From Aotearoamyces nothofagi (lineage: Eukaryota > Ascomycota > Leotiomycetes > Leotiales > Tympanidaceae): a stretch of 64,000 bases of DNA. Shown here one piece after another: positions 1 through 10,891 of the stretch. The notes below the pieces were generated by a model, which made no database searches, was not told the origin of the DNA, and saw nothing but the letters and a program-made list of their open reading frames with translations. A program made the position numbers and the translations under genes. Position 1 is the stretch's first letter; every line of letters starts with the position of its first letter. The stretch lies in assembly GCA_015345905.1 (NCBI GenBank), contig JADDTR010000009.1:744001-808000 (forward strand), in the 5' to 3' direction.

Positions 1-1168
1 ATGCACACGTAGTATAATCGAGCCAGCGTGGTAGGATTATCTTTACCGTGGTCTTGGAAAGGCGGAGAAGGACACAACGGAATTAACTATTGCTCAACAA
101 GGCTACTTACATTTATACAATACCGGATACCCCAAATATGTATGCCGAGATGGAGTGTCTGAGGATGAGCTTGTTGCCTCTTTACGGCGTAGCAATGTTC
201 CATAAATCCATACCGGACGACTAGCTTCGTGAAGCTCTCATGATTTCGCGATTCTCCCAACGGAGAGCCCCACAATTCTCCAGCGCACGTTCAGCCCCCT
301 AAATGCCTCGGCCAGTGACTTAACAGTGACCTAATCAGAGCGGTGACAACTTCAAGACATTGATCTGGAGTTTTTCCAGCGCTGGCGGAGAGGCAGTTCT
401 GAAAGATGCTGGCAGGATGTAAGATAGAAGGAAATACGCGCGGGATATGATAAATTGATGGTACGGGCTTGAACTCCGCCGAGTGGATGAAATCCTCAAC
501 TATAAACGGATCGGACGATCAAGTAAAATTGGTGAGTAAATAACCAAGAGGCTTGGATAATTATAGATTGTTTACGACATGTATATGCCTAATAATGTAA
601 AATATTCAGAATACTTATATACTCGATAAACAGTAAATCGGGCTCTCTCTAAGTTTTGACAAAATAATAGATAATCGTCGGATTTTGACCACCTTTGGTG
701 ACATATTTGGCCAATGCCGTGAAGGGTATATTTCGGTACAGAGAGTCCAGAAGATCGAACCCCAAGTTAAGGCGAAACGTAAAACAAAGCAGGAAACAAT
801 TGTCAAGGCTTTACCGACGTGTGATGGATTCTTGGACGTAGTAAGATCGAGGGCGAAATGGTCGACTGAGGTGGATATTATAAAGTTAGATGATGTCAAG
901 GACTGCTTAAAATGATGGGCAGAGAATTCTTACCAATGAACATCCATCTGACTCCAAAGACAAGGGACTTTCGACAACCATGTGCTCGATAATGTAAAGA
1001 CCAAGGTTAGTTCTCGTATATTTGATGAGTCAAAAAATAATGACTTGTTTGCGAATTTAACAATTCTTTTTATAAAACTTTTGACTGCCTAACATAAATC
1101 ATTAAAACAAAGCATTATTCTACAAACCTCATTATGACTCCTTATATGTGAACCTAACCCTAATCTCA
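1..1168. other. Left edge, no supported gene
   Basis: Only short open frames are present (62-94 codons on either strand) and none resembles a known family. Composition turns AT-rich toward 1020-1140, which suits a 3' flank for the permease that ends at 1169. I see no RNA gene or clear repeat here. Confidence 0.5.
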
Positions 1169-3113
1169 TTAATCCTGTACCTCTTTGATTGGTCCAACGT
1201 AAGTTTCTTTCCCATACCATAACCAAGCAATGCCGCTAACGATAATTGTCCCACCGTAGACGACGCAAGTGTAATTCATGTTCAAAGCCGTGACTGGAAC
1301 CGTGGACGGGAAGAACATCCATATGGAGATGAACATGCTGTAGAATATTGAGAACAGGTTGATTGGCATTCCCCAAGCGCCAAGCTTCCAAGGCCCAAAT
1401 GGTATTTCCTGTCGAGAGAAGCGCCGCATGACGAGCAATACCACAGGAAGTAGATATGAAGTATATAGAGCGACGGTTGCTAGGCCCGTGATGGCATAGA
1501 ATGCTGCGGTTGAGGCAACGTTAATAAGCCCGAGAATGAGGAGGAGAATGGTTGTAAGAATGATAGATCGAACTGGGATTGCACGGCTGTTGTGGACCTG
1601 TGATTCTCATGTTAGCGATGATGAGTGATTCAGGGACTGATGATATGAAAGTGCTGAATTACGTGTGATAAGTACTGTGAATATGGGAGGCCATTATCGC
1701 GCGCAAACGCCCAAGTGATGCGAGATGCTGCAGCAAGGAGGCCCCAGGTAGATGTTATTGCCGACACTACAAGGCCCGCAATCATAAGAGTTGCTGCAGT
1801 CTTCGAGCCTGTGGCTTGATAGAGTATTTCAATAATTGGGTACCCGGTTTTAGTTCCTAGAGCAGCGTACAGATCACCCATGCTAAAGAGGAGAGCTATT
1901 AGGAAACCAAAGCCGAGTGCACCGTTAAGGACTATGCTTGTGACCATGGACCGTGGCACGACTGTTGCTGCGTGCTCAATTTCTTCGCCTATGTTAAACA
2001 AGTTAGTGCACTTTCACATTATTCTAGATGCTAGAAGGATGGTATACTCATATGCCAAGCGCCGTCATATCCTAATCATATTAGCACATTCATGTCACTC
2101 AGAATCTTGAAGTGTTACCTACCGACGAATGGGAATGCACTTGTGATAAGACCAACACACCAGGATACACCGCCACTACTCCAGCCTCCTAAATTCTCAA
2201 AGTCTGTAAACACCCAAGCTGCAGAGTGCTGCGGCGCTAAGCACACCATTGGGATTAGGAGAAGGAACCAGAGCCCAATATGCATTAAAAGTACAAAACT
2301 TTCGATATGGGCGAGCACTTTGATAGCAAGGACGTTGACTAAACTTGCGGATACAATTATAGAACTATATAGTAGAGTGCCGTGCCATCGCTCGTAAATA
2401 TAGTCCTCGTTGTTGAGGACAAAAAGTCCCTGTATGAGTGTTCCTCCTAGGAACGCAGGTGCAGCAGTGGCTGCAATCCAGGCCAAAACTGAAATCCAGC
2501 CTAAGTGCTTCAGTATAAATCAGATGCAACGTGTTTTGATGAAAATTACCAGTAATCCATCCAAGGGCAATTGAGTGTTCCCGTGGAGCCAATTGTGCAA
2601 CCCAGTGGTACTGGCCTCCCGATGTTGGGCTCCTGTTGTGAGGGTCAAATCTTCTATAATTCGGAAGCAAATGAGTTGGAACAAACTTACATTGATGCCA
2701 TCTCAGCCAGGGAAGCACATGTTGCAAGCGTGCCGGCAAAGCAAAATATAAATCCATATACCAAGGATACAGGACCGCCATTGACTAGTCCTCCCTGTAG
2801 CAGACTATACAAATCTATTAGTTAGAGGTAGTTGCAAGTATATGTACTCAACTGACGCTGCTAGTGGTTCCCAAGTTGCCATTAAAGTTGACGAAAAGCC
2901 TAACATAGACATGAATCCGAATGTTCTCTACGTATCATTAGTCTTCTGATGCCTGAATCATCCCGTTAGACATCTAACCTTTAACACCTGCCTCTTGCCT
3001 AAGGTTTCTAGAACCTTTTGATCTCGAGATTTCGATGATGATGTTCCCTCTTCTCCTTGCCATTGATCGGCGGCGGGTGCTCGCAACCTCAATTCGTAAT
3101 TCTCAACTCCCAT
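1169..3113 (-). CDS. APC-family amino-acid/GABA-type permease
   Basis: Plasma-membrane permease that probably imports GABA, another amino acid or choline, as in the fungal Uga4/Hnm1 group. Read on minus from ATG at 3111-3113 (MGVENYEL). The cytoplasmic tail ends LGKRQVLK, splices into RTFGFMSMLGFSSTLMATWE, then TM segments with GGLVNGGPVSLVYGF, and later EEIEHAATVVPRSM and WAFARDNGLPYSQY, all hallmark blocks of this family. The C-terminal part holds the last TM pairs and ends KEVQD. At least five introns are needed, for example one with acceptor ACGTAG just before RTFGF and one between LSH and VHNSRAIPVRS. The expected length of about 530 residues is reached, so the gene looks intact. Substrate cannot be told from sequence alone. 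Confidence 0.85.
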
Positions 3114-3525
3114 TGTTGCTGTTTTTGAACTTGAAGGTGTATAGGAGAATTGTAATTTCCAGTACGATATATGCAATCGAAAAAAATCTGTGAATATTGT
3201 CTGCACGCAGAGCGGCTCACATTGTCTACAATAGTCAATTGTTGCAGCGTAAAGCTCCCTAGTACAAAGTACTCTGGTCGGGATGTGTTTGGTTAAATCT
3301 ATAATATACTGTCGCATTTGTAGATCACCTAGCCGAATTTAAGCGATTGGTTATAAAAGTGCGGGTCACGGGATGCAGAACTGCGTTATTCCCACCATTA
3401 TTCCCGCATGCGACTCCCGAGCCCCGTTACGGGTCCGTAGATCACGTGATGTCTCGCTTTTGCACCTGTAGCCCGTAGCCTATAGAGATTTCCATAGTTC
3501 GGCCTGTAAATATACTGCTGATAGG
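3114..3525. other. Spacer between permease and Helitron; element 5' end not resolved
   Basis: This is the permease 5' flank plus the leader of the Helitron frame. An 11-base string GGGTCACGGGA at about 3363-3373 recurs at about 10194-10204 beyond the element's other end. This could mark termini or be chance. No clean TC start after an A could be chosen. Confidence 0.3.
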
Positions 3526-6500
3526 ATGAATCCTTCTGCTACTCCGCCAAAATTCTGTACCCACTGCAAGCAGTACCGTGCCGTCTCAGAGTTCCCGCAG
3601 AATAGGGCTGGCGGTCTCTATTCAATCTACAAGGTATGCAAGGTAATTATTTCACCATCTATAGCTGTTTTATATACCTGTAGCTGATATACCTAGGAAC
3701 GGAGGAGGCGAACCCCACTTACTGCTGTCTCTGGCAACAGGGGACGCCTCTTACAGTCGAGGATACTAGATACGGACCGTCTACAGCGAAGAAAGTGGAC
3801 CCGCATCGACTTTAACACACCTGCAACTATATCTCCGGACCCCGAAACAGTGGTAGAGATCCTCGAGGAACTATCCGACAATCCCCTGCCGTCTCCCTGC
3901 CCCCCTATAATAGTGCTGCAGGCGTTCCTGTCTGGATTTGCTGTCCAGCCGCCTCATGACTTTGGGATAATGAGCCATGACTGCAAATTCTGCCAGGCTT
4001 TACACTGGATCGATGAGGCGGTGCCGGGTAAGAAGGAGTTCGAGACGTGCTGCAAGAAGGGAGATGCAGTCCTGGAGCCCTTACAGGCTATGCCGTCGTA
4101 TTTACAGACGCTGTTCCTGTCCCAGGAGGCCGACGGCTACAACTTCCGTCAGCACATCTGTATATACAACTCTGTACTCGCTTTTACATCCGTTAATTAT
4201 AATAAGGATACGCAGGTGGATATATCTCGAGGGGGGATCAGCTGTTTCCAGATCTACGGTGATCTATATCACTTTCAGGGGCCGCTGGTCCCAGGGTCAC
4301 AGGAGCTCCCGAGCTTTGTACAGCTCTTCTTCTACGATCCGGACTACGCTACAGGCATCCGGGCTTCCCGCTATAGCCAGCTCGATCGGGGGATCCTATT
4401 ACAACTCTTGCAGATGCTTGCAGACTGTAATCCGTTCTTGTAGATATACAAGACGGTCTGCAAGCGGCTTCAGGAGCAGGACCAGGACTAGAACCAGCAG
4501 CTCTGCATTATACTCAATCTACAGATGCGCCTGGTAATAGAGACGGGTGTAGATAGACGATAGGAGAACCTCTCCACCAGCGATAAGCTTGCAGTTATCC
4601 TTCCAGACGAGATAGAGGAGGGCAGCCGTGACTTGATCTTTGTGGTCCGAAACCCGGGTAGACAGTTATATCTATAGCAGATATATGTAACATATACTAT
4701 ATACATGCTGCTGTACTATATACTTCTCTTTCTATATAGCGACTATAGGTGGAACTACAGCTTACAGCTCAGGGACAGGGCAGGCGTCTGCAAGAATCTA
4801 TAGCTCGAGCAGTGTCTGTTCTATTGCAGGCGTCTAAGCTTCTGTAGACAGAACCCTGCCGTTCTATTCTATACCGGGCAGCTTTTCTAGCAGTATATCG
4901 TTGACAGCTTCGCCTGCTATAAGACTATAGGCCTGAACTGGATCTGCAACAACCAGAAACATCTCCGTGCAGATGTATACAGCGGACTTGTAGATACCTT
5001 GGTCAATAACAACGTCGATATCGACCAGCTAGGCCGCTGAGTAATCCTCCCGTCCAGCTTTACAGGCGGAGACCGCTAGATACAACAGCTCTTCCAGGAC
5101 TCCATGGCTATTGTTCAGTACTTCGGGAAGCCGACCTTCTTTATTACTTTTATAGCCAATCTGCAATGGCCAGAGATCATCTGCGAGCTATTTACAGGCC
5201 AGCAGCTAACAGACCGGCCCGATTTAGTCGCCTGTATATTTCATCTAAAGGCTGTAGAGCTGATCAAGGACCTGCAGACAGGGGCTCTCGGCCTATATAT
5301 TGGTCACGTCTATACCATCGAGTACCAAAAGCATGGTCTGCTATATATACACCTTCTACTATTCCTAGATAATAGTACACTGTTTAAGAACCCTGTCTAC
5401 ATCGATGAGGCTGTCTGTACAGAGCTGCCAGATTCCTCCTGGAATCCTACAGACGAGTTTACAGATATTGTAGTAGCCTAGATAAGCTATAGGCCATATA
5501 GTACAAGCTATATAGGTGCTCTGTACATAGTGACGTCTGCAACATCTGGGCAGAAGGTGTGTACAAAGTGCTTTCCAAAGCTGTATTTGCTATCTACTGT
5601 TATCTATAAGGATCAGTATCTATAGTATAGACGACGAGACGACAGGCGGACATTTACGGTCTAGAGACCTTGTACTATGGACAGGGTAGTAGTCTGCAAT
5701 AACTGCTGGATCGTCCTGTACAATCTGTATCTGCTTCAGAAGTTCTGCTGCTATATCAACATTGAGGTCTGTACAACTGTATATATAGTAAAGTATATAC
5801 ACAAGTATATATACAAGGGTCCGGACTATACTACTATAGCAGTTACAGATGCAAAGGATGAAATTGCCTGTTATCTCTAGAGCCGATATGTTAGACCTAC
5901 CGAGGCCTTCTTGCAGATATTCGAGTACTCGATATACAGTGAGTATCCTTCTGTACAGTATCTTGCAGTCCATCTTGAGAGCAAGCAGCCTATATACTTT
6001 GTAGACGATATCAGTAAGTTGGAACTCGCCTGTAAGCTCGAGGAGACCTGCTCTACTCTCATGGCCTTCTTCAAGTACAATACCGAGCACGAGGACAGAT
6101 GGCAGTACCTATATCACGAGTTTCTACAGCACTATGTCTTTCACCAAAAGTCTAGGGAGTAGAAGCCAAGGAAGCAGAGTGGCTGTATTGGCTGTATATA
6201 TCACTGTAGCCCTGTATCGGGTGAGCGGTATTATTTACAGCTTCTCCTGACCGTTATCTGCAGTCTGCAGTCGTTTGCAGACCTGTATATCGTTGATGGT
6301 GTTGTTTATCCGACTTATTATGCTGTATATATCGCCTGTAGCCTTGTAGAGAACGATAGCAAGTGGTATCTCTGCTTCGATGAGGCTACCCTTTTTACAT
6401 CCGGTACAGGTCTACAGACACTGTTTCTAACTGGCTTACAGCTAGACATGATTGTAGATCTACTAGCTATCTGGGACCGTTACAGAGACAGCCTTTGTGA

Positions 6501-8165
6501 CGACCTTTGCCATCGCCTGGAACTGACGCCAATAAGCTTCCCGCTTTGCCTAAGTAGTCCCGAACACAATTACAGACTGTATCTCCTGGGGATTGGGCTT
6601 ACAGATCAGCAGCGGACACTAATTGGTACAGGTCTGCCTGTAAATGTCTTCGACTGGAATGCAATATCTGTAGGCCTACTAGGACCCTAGAATACTGTCT
6701 ACAATACTTGGACTGTAGACTAGATGCAGTCCCAGCTTAATGTAGACCAGCTCTACTGCTTCAAGGTTATAATTACAGCTATAGAGGCTGATCTGCAAAC
6801 AGCTTACTTCTATCTACAGGAGCCCAGTGGAACTGGTAAGACGTTCCTTTACAAGACTATCTGTTACCATTTCTGTAGCCTCGGCAAGACTGTTCTTTGT
6901 ATAGCATCTACAGGTATTGCAGCTCTATTGCTCCCTTGCAGACGCACTTTACATTCGGCTTTCAAGATCCCCTTAAAGCTCCATGAGGAATCCTGCTCCG
7001 GTATCACCAAGAATAGCCGCCTCGGCCGCGAACTAAGAAACGTCGATCTTATTATCTGGGATGAGGTGCCAATGCAGTATAAGTACTGCTTTCTGGTCGT
7101 ATATCGACTTCTATACAATTTGCAGTCTGTAGATAAGGATGTTCTCTTCGGAGGTGTACCTGTAATCCTTGGAGGTGACTTTATACAGATACTCCCGGTC
7201 GTTCCTCGCGGTAATCAGTCTGTTACCATTGCTGCCTGCCTCCAGCGGACAATGATCTGGCCACGGCTGTAGAGGCTCTTTCTACAGATCAATATACAGG
7301 TCTGCAGTAGTCTGCAATCAGCAGAGTTCGCCTCCTGGGTTGGGAGGGTACTATACAATGAGGATCTACAGGGCCCGATCTCCCTTCCGGATTATATCTC
7401 ACGTCTGCAGACATTGGTATATCTGATAGACTGTATATATCCGGCTGCAATTATAGTAGCTGCAGTCTCCGATTATACAGTGTTCTGTAGCTGTATAATC
7501 CTGTCCATCTAGAACGATACTGTTGTAGAGCTGAACTGGACAGTTATCTAGCGGCTTCTAGGTGCTATATAGATGTATCTGTCTATAGACTCTACAGACG
7601 TCAATGAATCGTCTGTAGACATTGACGAGCTGCCTATAGAGTATCTGCAGAGTATACAGCTGTCTAGCCTTCTGCCGTCGACACTATCCTTGAAGGTTGG
7701 TACATCGGTAATACTCCTCTGTAATCTGTTGCTAGATCAGGGCCTCTGTAACGGGACCTGTATAGTAGTTATAGGTCTCTAGGTATACTGTTTAGAGGTC
7801 CGCCTTCTTGGTGGAGACTTTGATAGCGAGTTACAGACGATTCTACAGGTCAGATTGAGTACTACAGAGGATCAGCTCCTGTTCATTCTCACCTATAAGC
7901 AGTTTCCTATCTGTATATACTTTGCAATGACAATAAACAAGTTGCAGGGCCAGTCCTTTGAATTGGTTGGTATAGATCTACAAAATGCAGTCTTCTCCCA
8001 TGGCCAGTTCTATATTGCTGTCTTGTAGATATATTCTGCAGACGGCTTATATATACTATTACCAGATCTGCAGAGGAATCTGACTACAAATGTAGTCTGG
8101 CCATAGGTCTTAGATGATATATATAGTGGTAGCCAGAATACATCTGCTATACCGTCTATTATATA
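3526..8165 (+). pseudogene. Helitron Rep/PIF1 helicase transposase, RIP-like decay
   Basis: In order: an N-terminal zinc-finger (CTHCKQY...) with one intron (acceptor at about 3697); a Helitron_like_N domain (SHDCKFCQALHW at about 3971, then CCKKGDAVLEPL and YNSVLAFTS); the Rep domain with FGKPTFFITFIANLQWPEI at about 5120 and the two-Tyr region YIHKYIYKG at about 5800; and a PIF1-type helicase with Walker A SGTGKT at about 6830, Walker B WDEVP, GGVPVILGGDF and a C-terminal INKLQGQSFE block at about 7930. The HUH block reads GLLYIHLLL, so the first histidine is tyrosine. About 24 in-frame stops, nearly all TAG, sit mostly where Gln is expected, while the frame is otherwise open. C-to-T change in CpA context, as in repeat-induced point mutation, explains both. 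Confidence 0.88.
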
Positions 8166-8372
8166 GAAATATAGATAGTATTTCTATATTGCAGACGGCT
8201 TACATATATTTACAGGTATCTACAGGCTCTAACGGGCTCTAATAGGCATTGATGGACACTTATAGGCACTTACGGGCACTTACGGATATATACTCATTTT
8301 ATACTATCATTTTGGTCTGCAATTTTACAAAGGTAATGCCTGTAGGCTATTTCATTTATCTAATCTAACTAA

Positions 8373-10081
8373 CTACTGGCCGAAGCCAAATATATCCTCA
8401 TCCTCCTCATCCTCCTCATCATCCTCATCCTTATCCTCATCCTCATCCTCTCTCTCTCTGGCTTCCTCCTTATAGAGGACAGCCAAGGCTATATAGTGGC
8501 GGGCTATCTTGCAGGTACAAGTAGCCCCGGCATTGCAAAGTAGCTTGCGGACAGTATCGGTGGTGGCGGGGGCAGCAGCAATGGGGGTGGTGGGGTAGTG
8601 GCAGCGAGTGCTGCAGGTGCTGCAGGCGGGGGTAGTGGGGCGGGGGGCAGTGTAGGCGGTGCAGGCGGCTACAGGCCGTCTGTTAGCACCTGTATATATA
8701 TTCTAGAGGGGGGGGAGAGGAGAAGACTTACCAGTCTCTCGCTCGTATATACAGCAGCACTCACCAGCGAGTGCTACAGCAGCGGAGACAGCGGCAGAGG
8801 CAGAGGAGATGGCAGCAGAGGCAGAGGAGGCAACTATCAATGTTAGCTTCTGTTTACAGTCGGAAGGGAAAACTTACCACGAGAGCTGCAGCGGCCGGAA
8901 GGGGGGGAGCAGACTACAATGGTGGCTTGGGGGGATAGAGGAGTAGCAGAGGGGGCTATAAGAGTTTGATATATTAGCTAACGGGTCATATAACAACTTA
9001 CGGATATTTCGGACCTGTAGATGGCCTGTATATATCCGGACCATCTGCAATCGTCTGAAATCATCTGCAGCTGAACAAAGGAAACAAGGGAATAGAGACT
9101 TACCACAGAGGGAGCAGCGGGCACCTTCACTGCCGTTGTAGCAGTTGGTGCAGGAGCCGTTAAACTCGCCTGCAACAACAATATACAGTATATATAAACC
9201 GAAGTTCCGCTTGCAGTAGCTGTACTTAGGAGAGGCGACAGAGCTGTACATCTGGCCGAGATAGGCCTCTACATTGGAACCCCGGTTTATGCTGGGTATA
9301 CTGCAGTCGGGGCAGAGCTTAACGGCCTATACAAACGGACCGGCAGCAAGGCAGTAGGCGGCAGCGGTCGTGAGGACGCTCTCAGCCAGCCTGTAGGAGG
9401 TGGGGGGAGGGGAGGGGAATAGACCGATCTCGAAGTCGAGCCGGCGCTCACGTCGACACTGGCGCTCTTGCAAGTGCACTCGACGGCACTTGCGCCGAAG
9501 CTGGCGCCGAGGAGAGGGGTTGGGGGTGGTGGAGGAGGAGAAGGCAGCAGCGTGCTTGCTAGGCGTACTGGTGTAGCTCCTGGTAGACGAGGGCTCGCGG
9601 GCGGGCTTGCAGGCAGGGGTCTGCAGGCAGGCGGGCTCGGGCTCGCTGGGAGGGGGGGTCTGCTTGCAGGCAGGCTTGGGCGGCAGAGGGGGGGTCTGCT
9701 TGCAGGCAGGCTCGGGCAGCAGAGGAGGGGTCTGCTTACAGACAGGCTCGGGCGGCAGAGGGAGGGTCTGCTTGCAGGCAGGCTCGGGCGGTAGAGGGGG
9801 GGTCTGCTCGCAGGCAGGCTTGGGCGGCAGCAGAGGGGGAGTCTGCTTACAGACAGGCTCGGGCAGCGGCAGAGGGGGGGTCTCCTCGCGGGCATGGGAG
9901 GGCTCGCGGGCAGGCGAAGGCAGGCAGGCGGGCGAAGGCAGGCAGGCAGGCTCGGAGGGCTCCTCGCGGGGAGGGAGGGGGGTTTCTGGTGCTATACGGA
10001 CCGTTAGCATCTGTAACTCGCCCGAAAGCCAGGGAAAGGGAAGGGAAAGGGAAAGAAAGAGCTATACTTACCTTCCTCCAT
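8373..10081 (-). CDS. DUF3716-like gene riding in the Helitron
   Basis: Five exons were read on minus: 10072-10081, 9104-9991, 8878-8955, 8765-8833 and 8373-8668. Every intron falls after the first base of a codon and has a GTAAGT/GTGAGT donor. The product (about 446 residues) starts MEEAPETPLPP. It has a Pro/Cys repeat array, a basic stretch, then a cysteine region with LCPDC, YCKRNFG and VVAGEFNGSCTNC followed by EGARCSLC. This matches the C-x2-C/GxCxNC/RCS pattern of fungal DUF3716. The C-terminus is very acidic (runs of Asp/Glu) and ends GFGQ. One in-frame TAG (about 9327) stands where Gln would fit, as in the transposase, so the gene may be dead or a pseudogene. Function of this family is unknown. 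A transposon-borne role is inference. Confidence 0.65.
8397..8458 (-). repeat. GAT/GAG microsatellite encoding acidic tail
   Basis: A run of ATCCTC/CTCATC on plus (GAG/GAT on minus) encodes the Asp/Glu tail of the DUF3716-like protein. It is flanked by a short CT repeat. Confidence 0.75.
9600..9870 (-). repeat. 36-base coding minisatellite (PEPACKQTPPLP)
   Basis: About seven units of roughly 36 bases encode variants of PEPACKQTPPLP inside the second exon of the DUF3716-like gene. Variants differ mainly A/V, E/K and P/L, and most length changes are in multiples of three, so the reading frame holds. Confidence 0.8.
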
Positions 10082-10100
10082 GGTGGAGGTTGGTGATGGT

Positions 10101-10495
10101 GGCGGGGGGGGCCACTGTTGTTGCTGTTGTTGTGCGAAAGTGAGGCCTTGCCTTCGGTGTCTAAAATATATCACATGCATGCGGCTCAAGTGGGTCACGG
10201 GACTAAACCTTATATATAAGGCCAACATTTATTTATATCTACTGTATCACCTGACTATTATATCACATGACCTCGCCTGCGAGGTCACGGCAAAATCCGA
10301 GGGGCCCCGGAGCCCTGCGTAGGGCCGACCAGTAGGATTTTAGCGAAGCGGCCGATTACCTCGTGAGACATACCGGGCAGTGCTTCACGAATCGAAACCA
10401 CACATCGAGACTTCTAAGGTTACGTCAACAATAGTTGATAACCAGCGTTCTAGATCCATCAAAAGACGGATCTTATGCTAGGGTCTTCAGCTCCC
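10101..10495 (+). repeat. 395-base direct repeat, copy 1
   Basis: It starts GGCGGGGGGGGCC and ends CTTCAGCTCCC. It is base-for-base identical to 10497-10891, including an eight-G run. It holds a nine-base-stem hairpin TGACCTCGC-CT-GCGAGGTCA at about 10268-10287. No coding content is seen beyond the 5' flank of the DUF3716-like gene. Confidence 0.9.
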
Positions 10496-10496
10496 N
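10496..10496. other. Single N between identical repeats (assembly join)
   Basis: The only ambiguous base in the window lies exactly between the two identical 395-base copies. This is what results when two contigs with overlapping ends are joined without merging the overlap. Confidence 0.8.
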
Positions 10497-10891
10497 GGCG
10501 GGGGGGGCCACTGTTGTTGCTGTTGTTGTGCGAAAGTGAGGCCTTGCCTTCGGTGTCTAAAATATATCACATGCATGCGGCTCAAGTGGGTCACGGGACT
10601 AAACCTTATATATAAGGCCAACATTTATTTATATCTACTGTATCACCTGACTATTATATCACATGACCTCGCCTGCGAGGTCACGGCAAAATCCGAGGGG
10701 CCCCGGAGCCCTGCGTAGGGCCGACCAGTAGGATTTTAGCGAAGCGGCCGATTACCTCGTGAGACATACCGGGCAGTGCTTCACGAATCGAAACCACACA
10801 TCGAGACTTCTAAGGTTACGTCAACAATAGTTGATAACCAGCGTTCTAGATCCATCAAAAGACGGATCTTATGCTAGGGTCTTCAGCTCCC
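10497..10891 (+). repeat. 395-base direct repeat, copy 2
   Basis: Identical to 10101-10495. After it the sequence runs on into unique DNA (GAACTCACCTCGGGG). Probably the true single copy, with copy 1 being the overlapping end of the neighbouring contig. Confidence 0.9.

Larger units (their letters stand above)
3526..10891 (+). mobile_element. Decayed Helitron (rolling-circle DNA transposon)
   Basis: The unit joins a Helitron-type Rep/helicase frame (3526 to about 8165, plus) with a DUF3716-like gene on the opposite strand (8373-10081). Both share the same unusual texture, dense in CTGCAG, CTGTAG and CTACAG words, which suggests common residence in one mutated element. Limits are approximate. 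The right side is placed at the end of a duplicated 395-base segment, which contains a 6-base-stem hairpin (10452-10473) followed by CTAG (10478-10481), as Helitron 3' ends often have. The left side is placed at the first Met of the transposase. The element is non-autonomous as it stands, because the transposase is full of stops. Confidence 0.7.

Noticed and set aside
3526-8165. Stop-codon reassignment (TAG read as Gln) in the element
   Set aside because: Several host genes in the window end in TAG where their families end, and C-to-T decay at CpA explains the pattern without a new code.
9287-9895. Antisense and shifted Pro/Arg-rich frame of 202 codons
   Set aside because: It is the other frame of the minisatellite. 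Only the PEPACKQT frame continues in phase into the cysteine region and splices cleanly.
10268-10287. Nine-base-stem hairpin as a transcription terminator
   Set aside because: Intrinsic terminators of this kind are bacterial; in this setting it is more likely part of the element end or chance.
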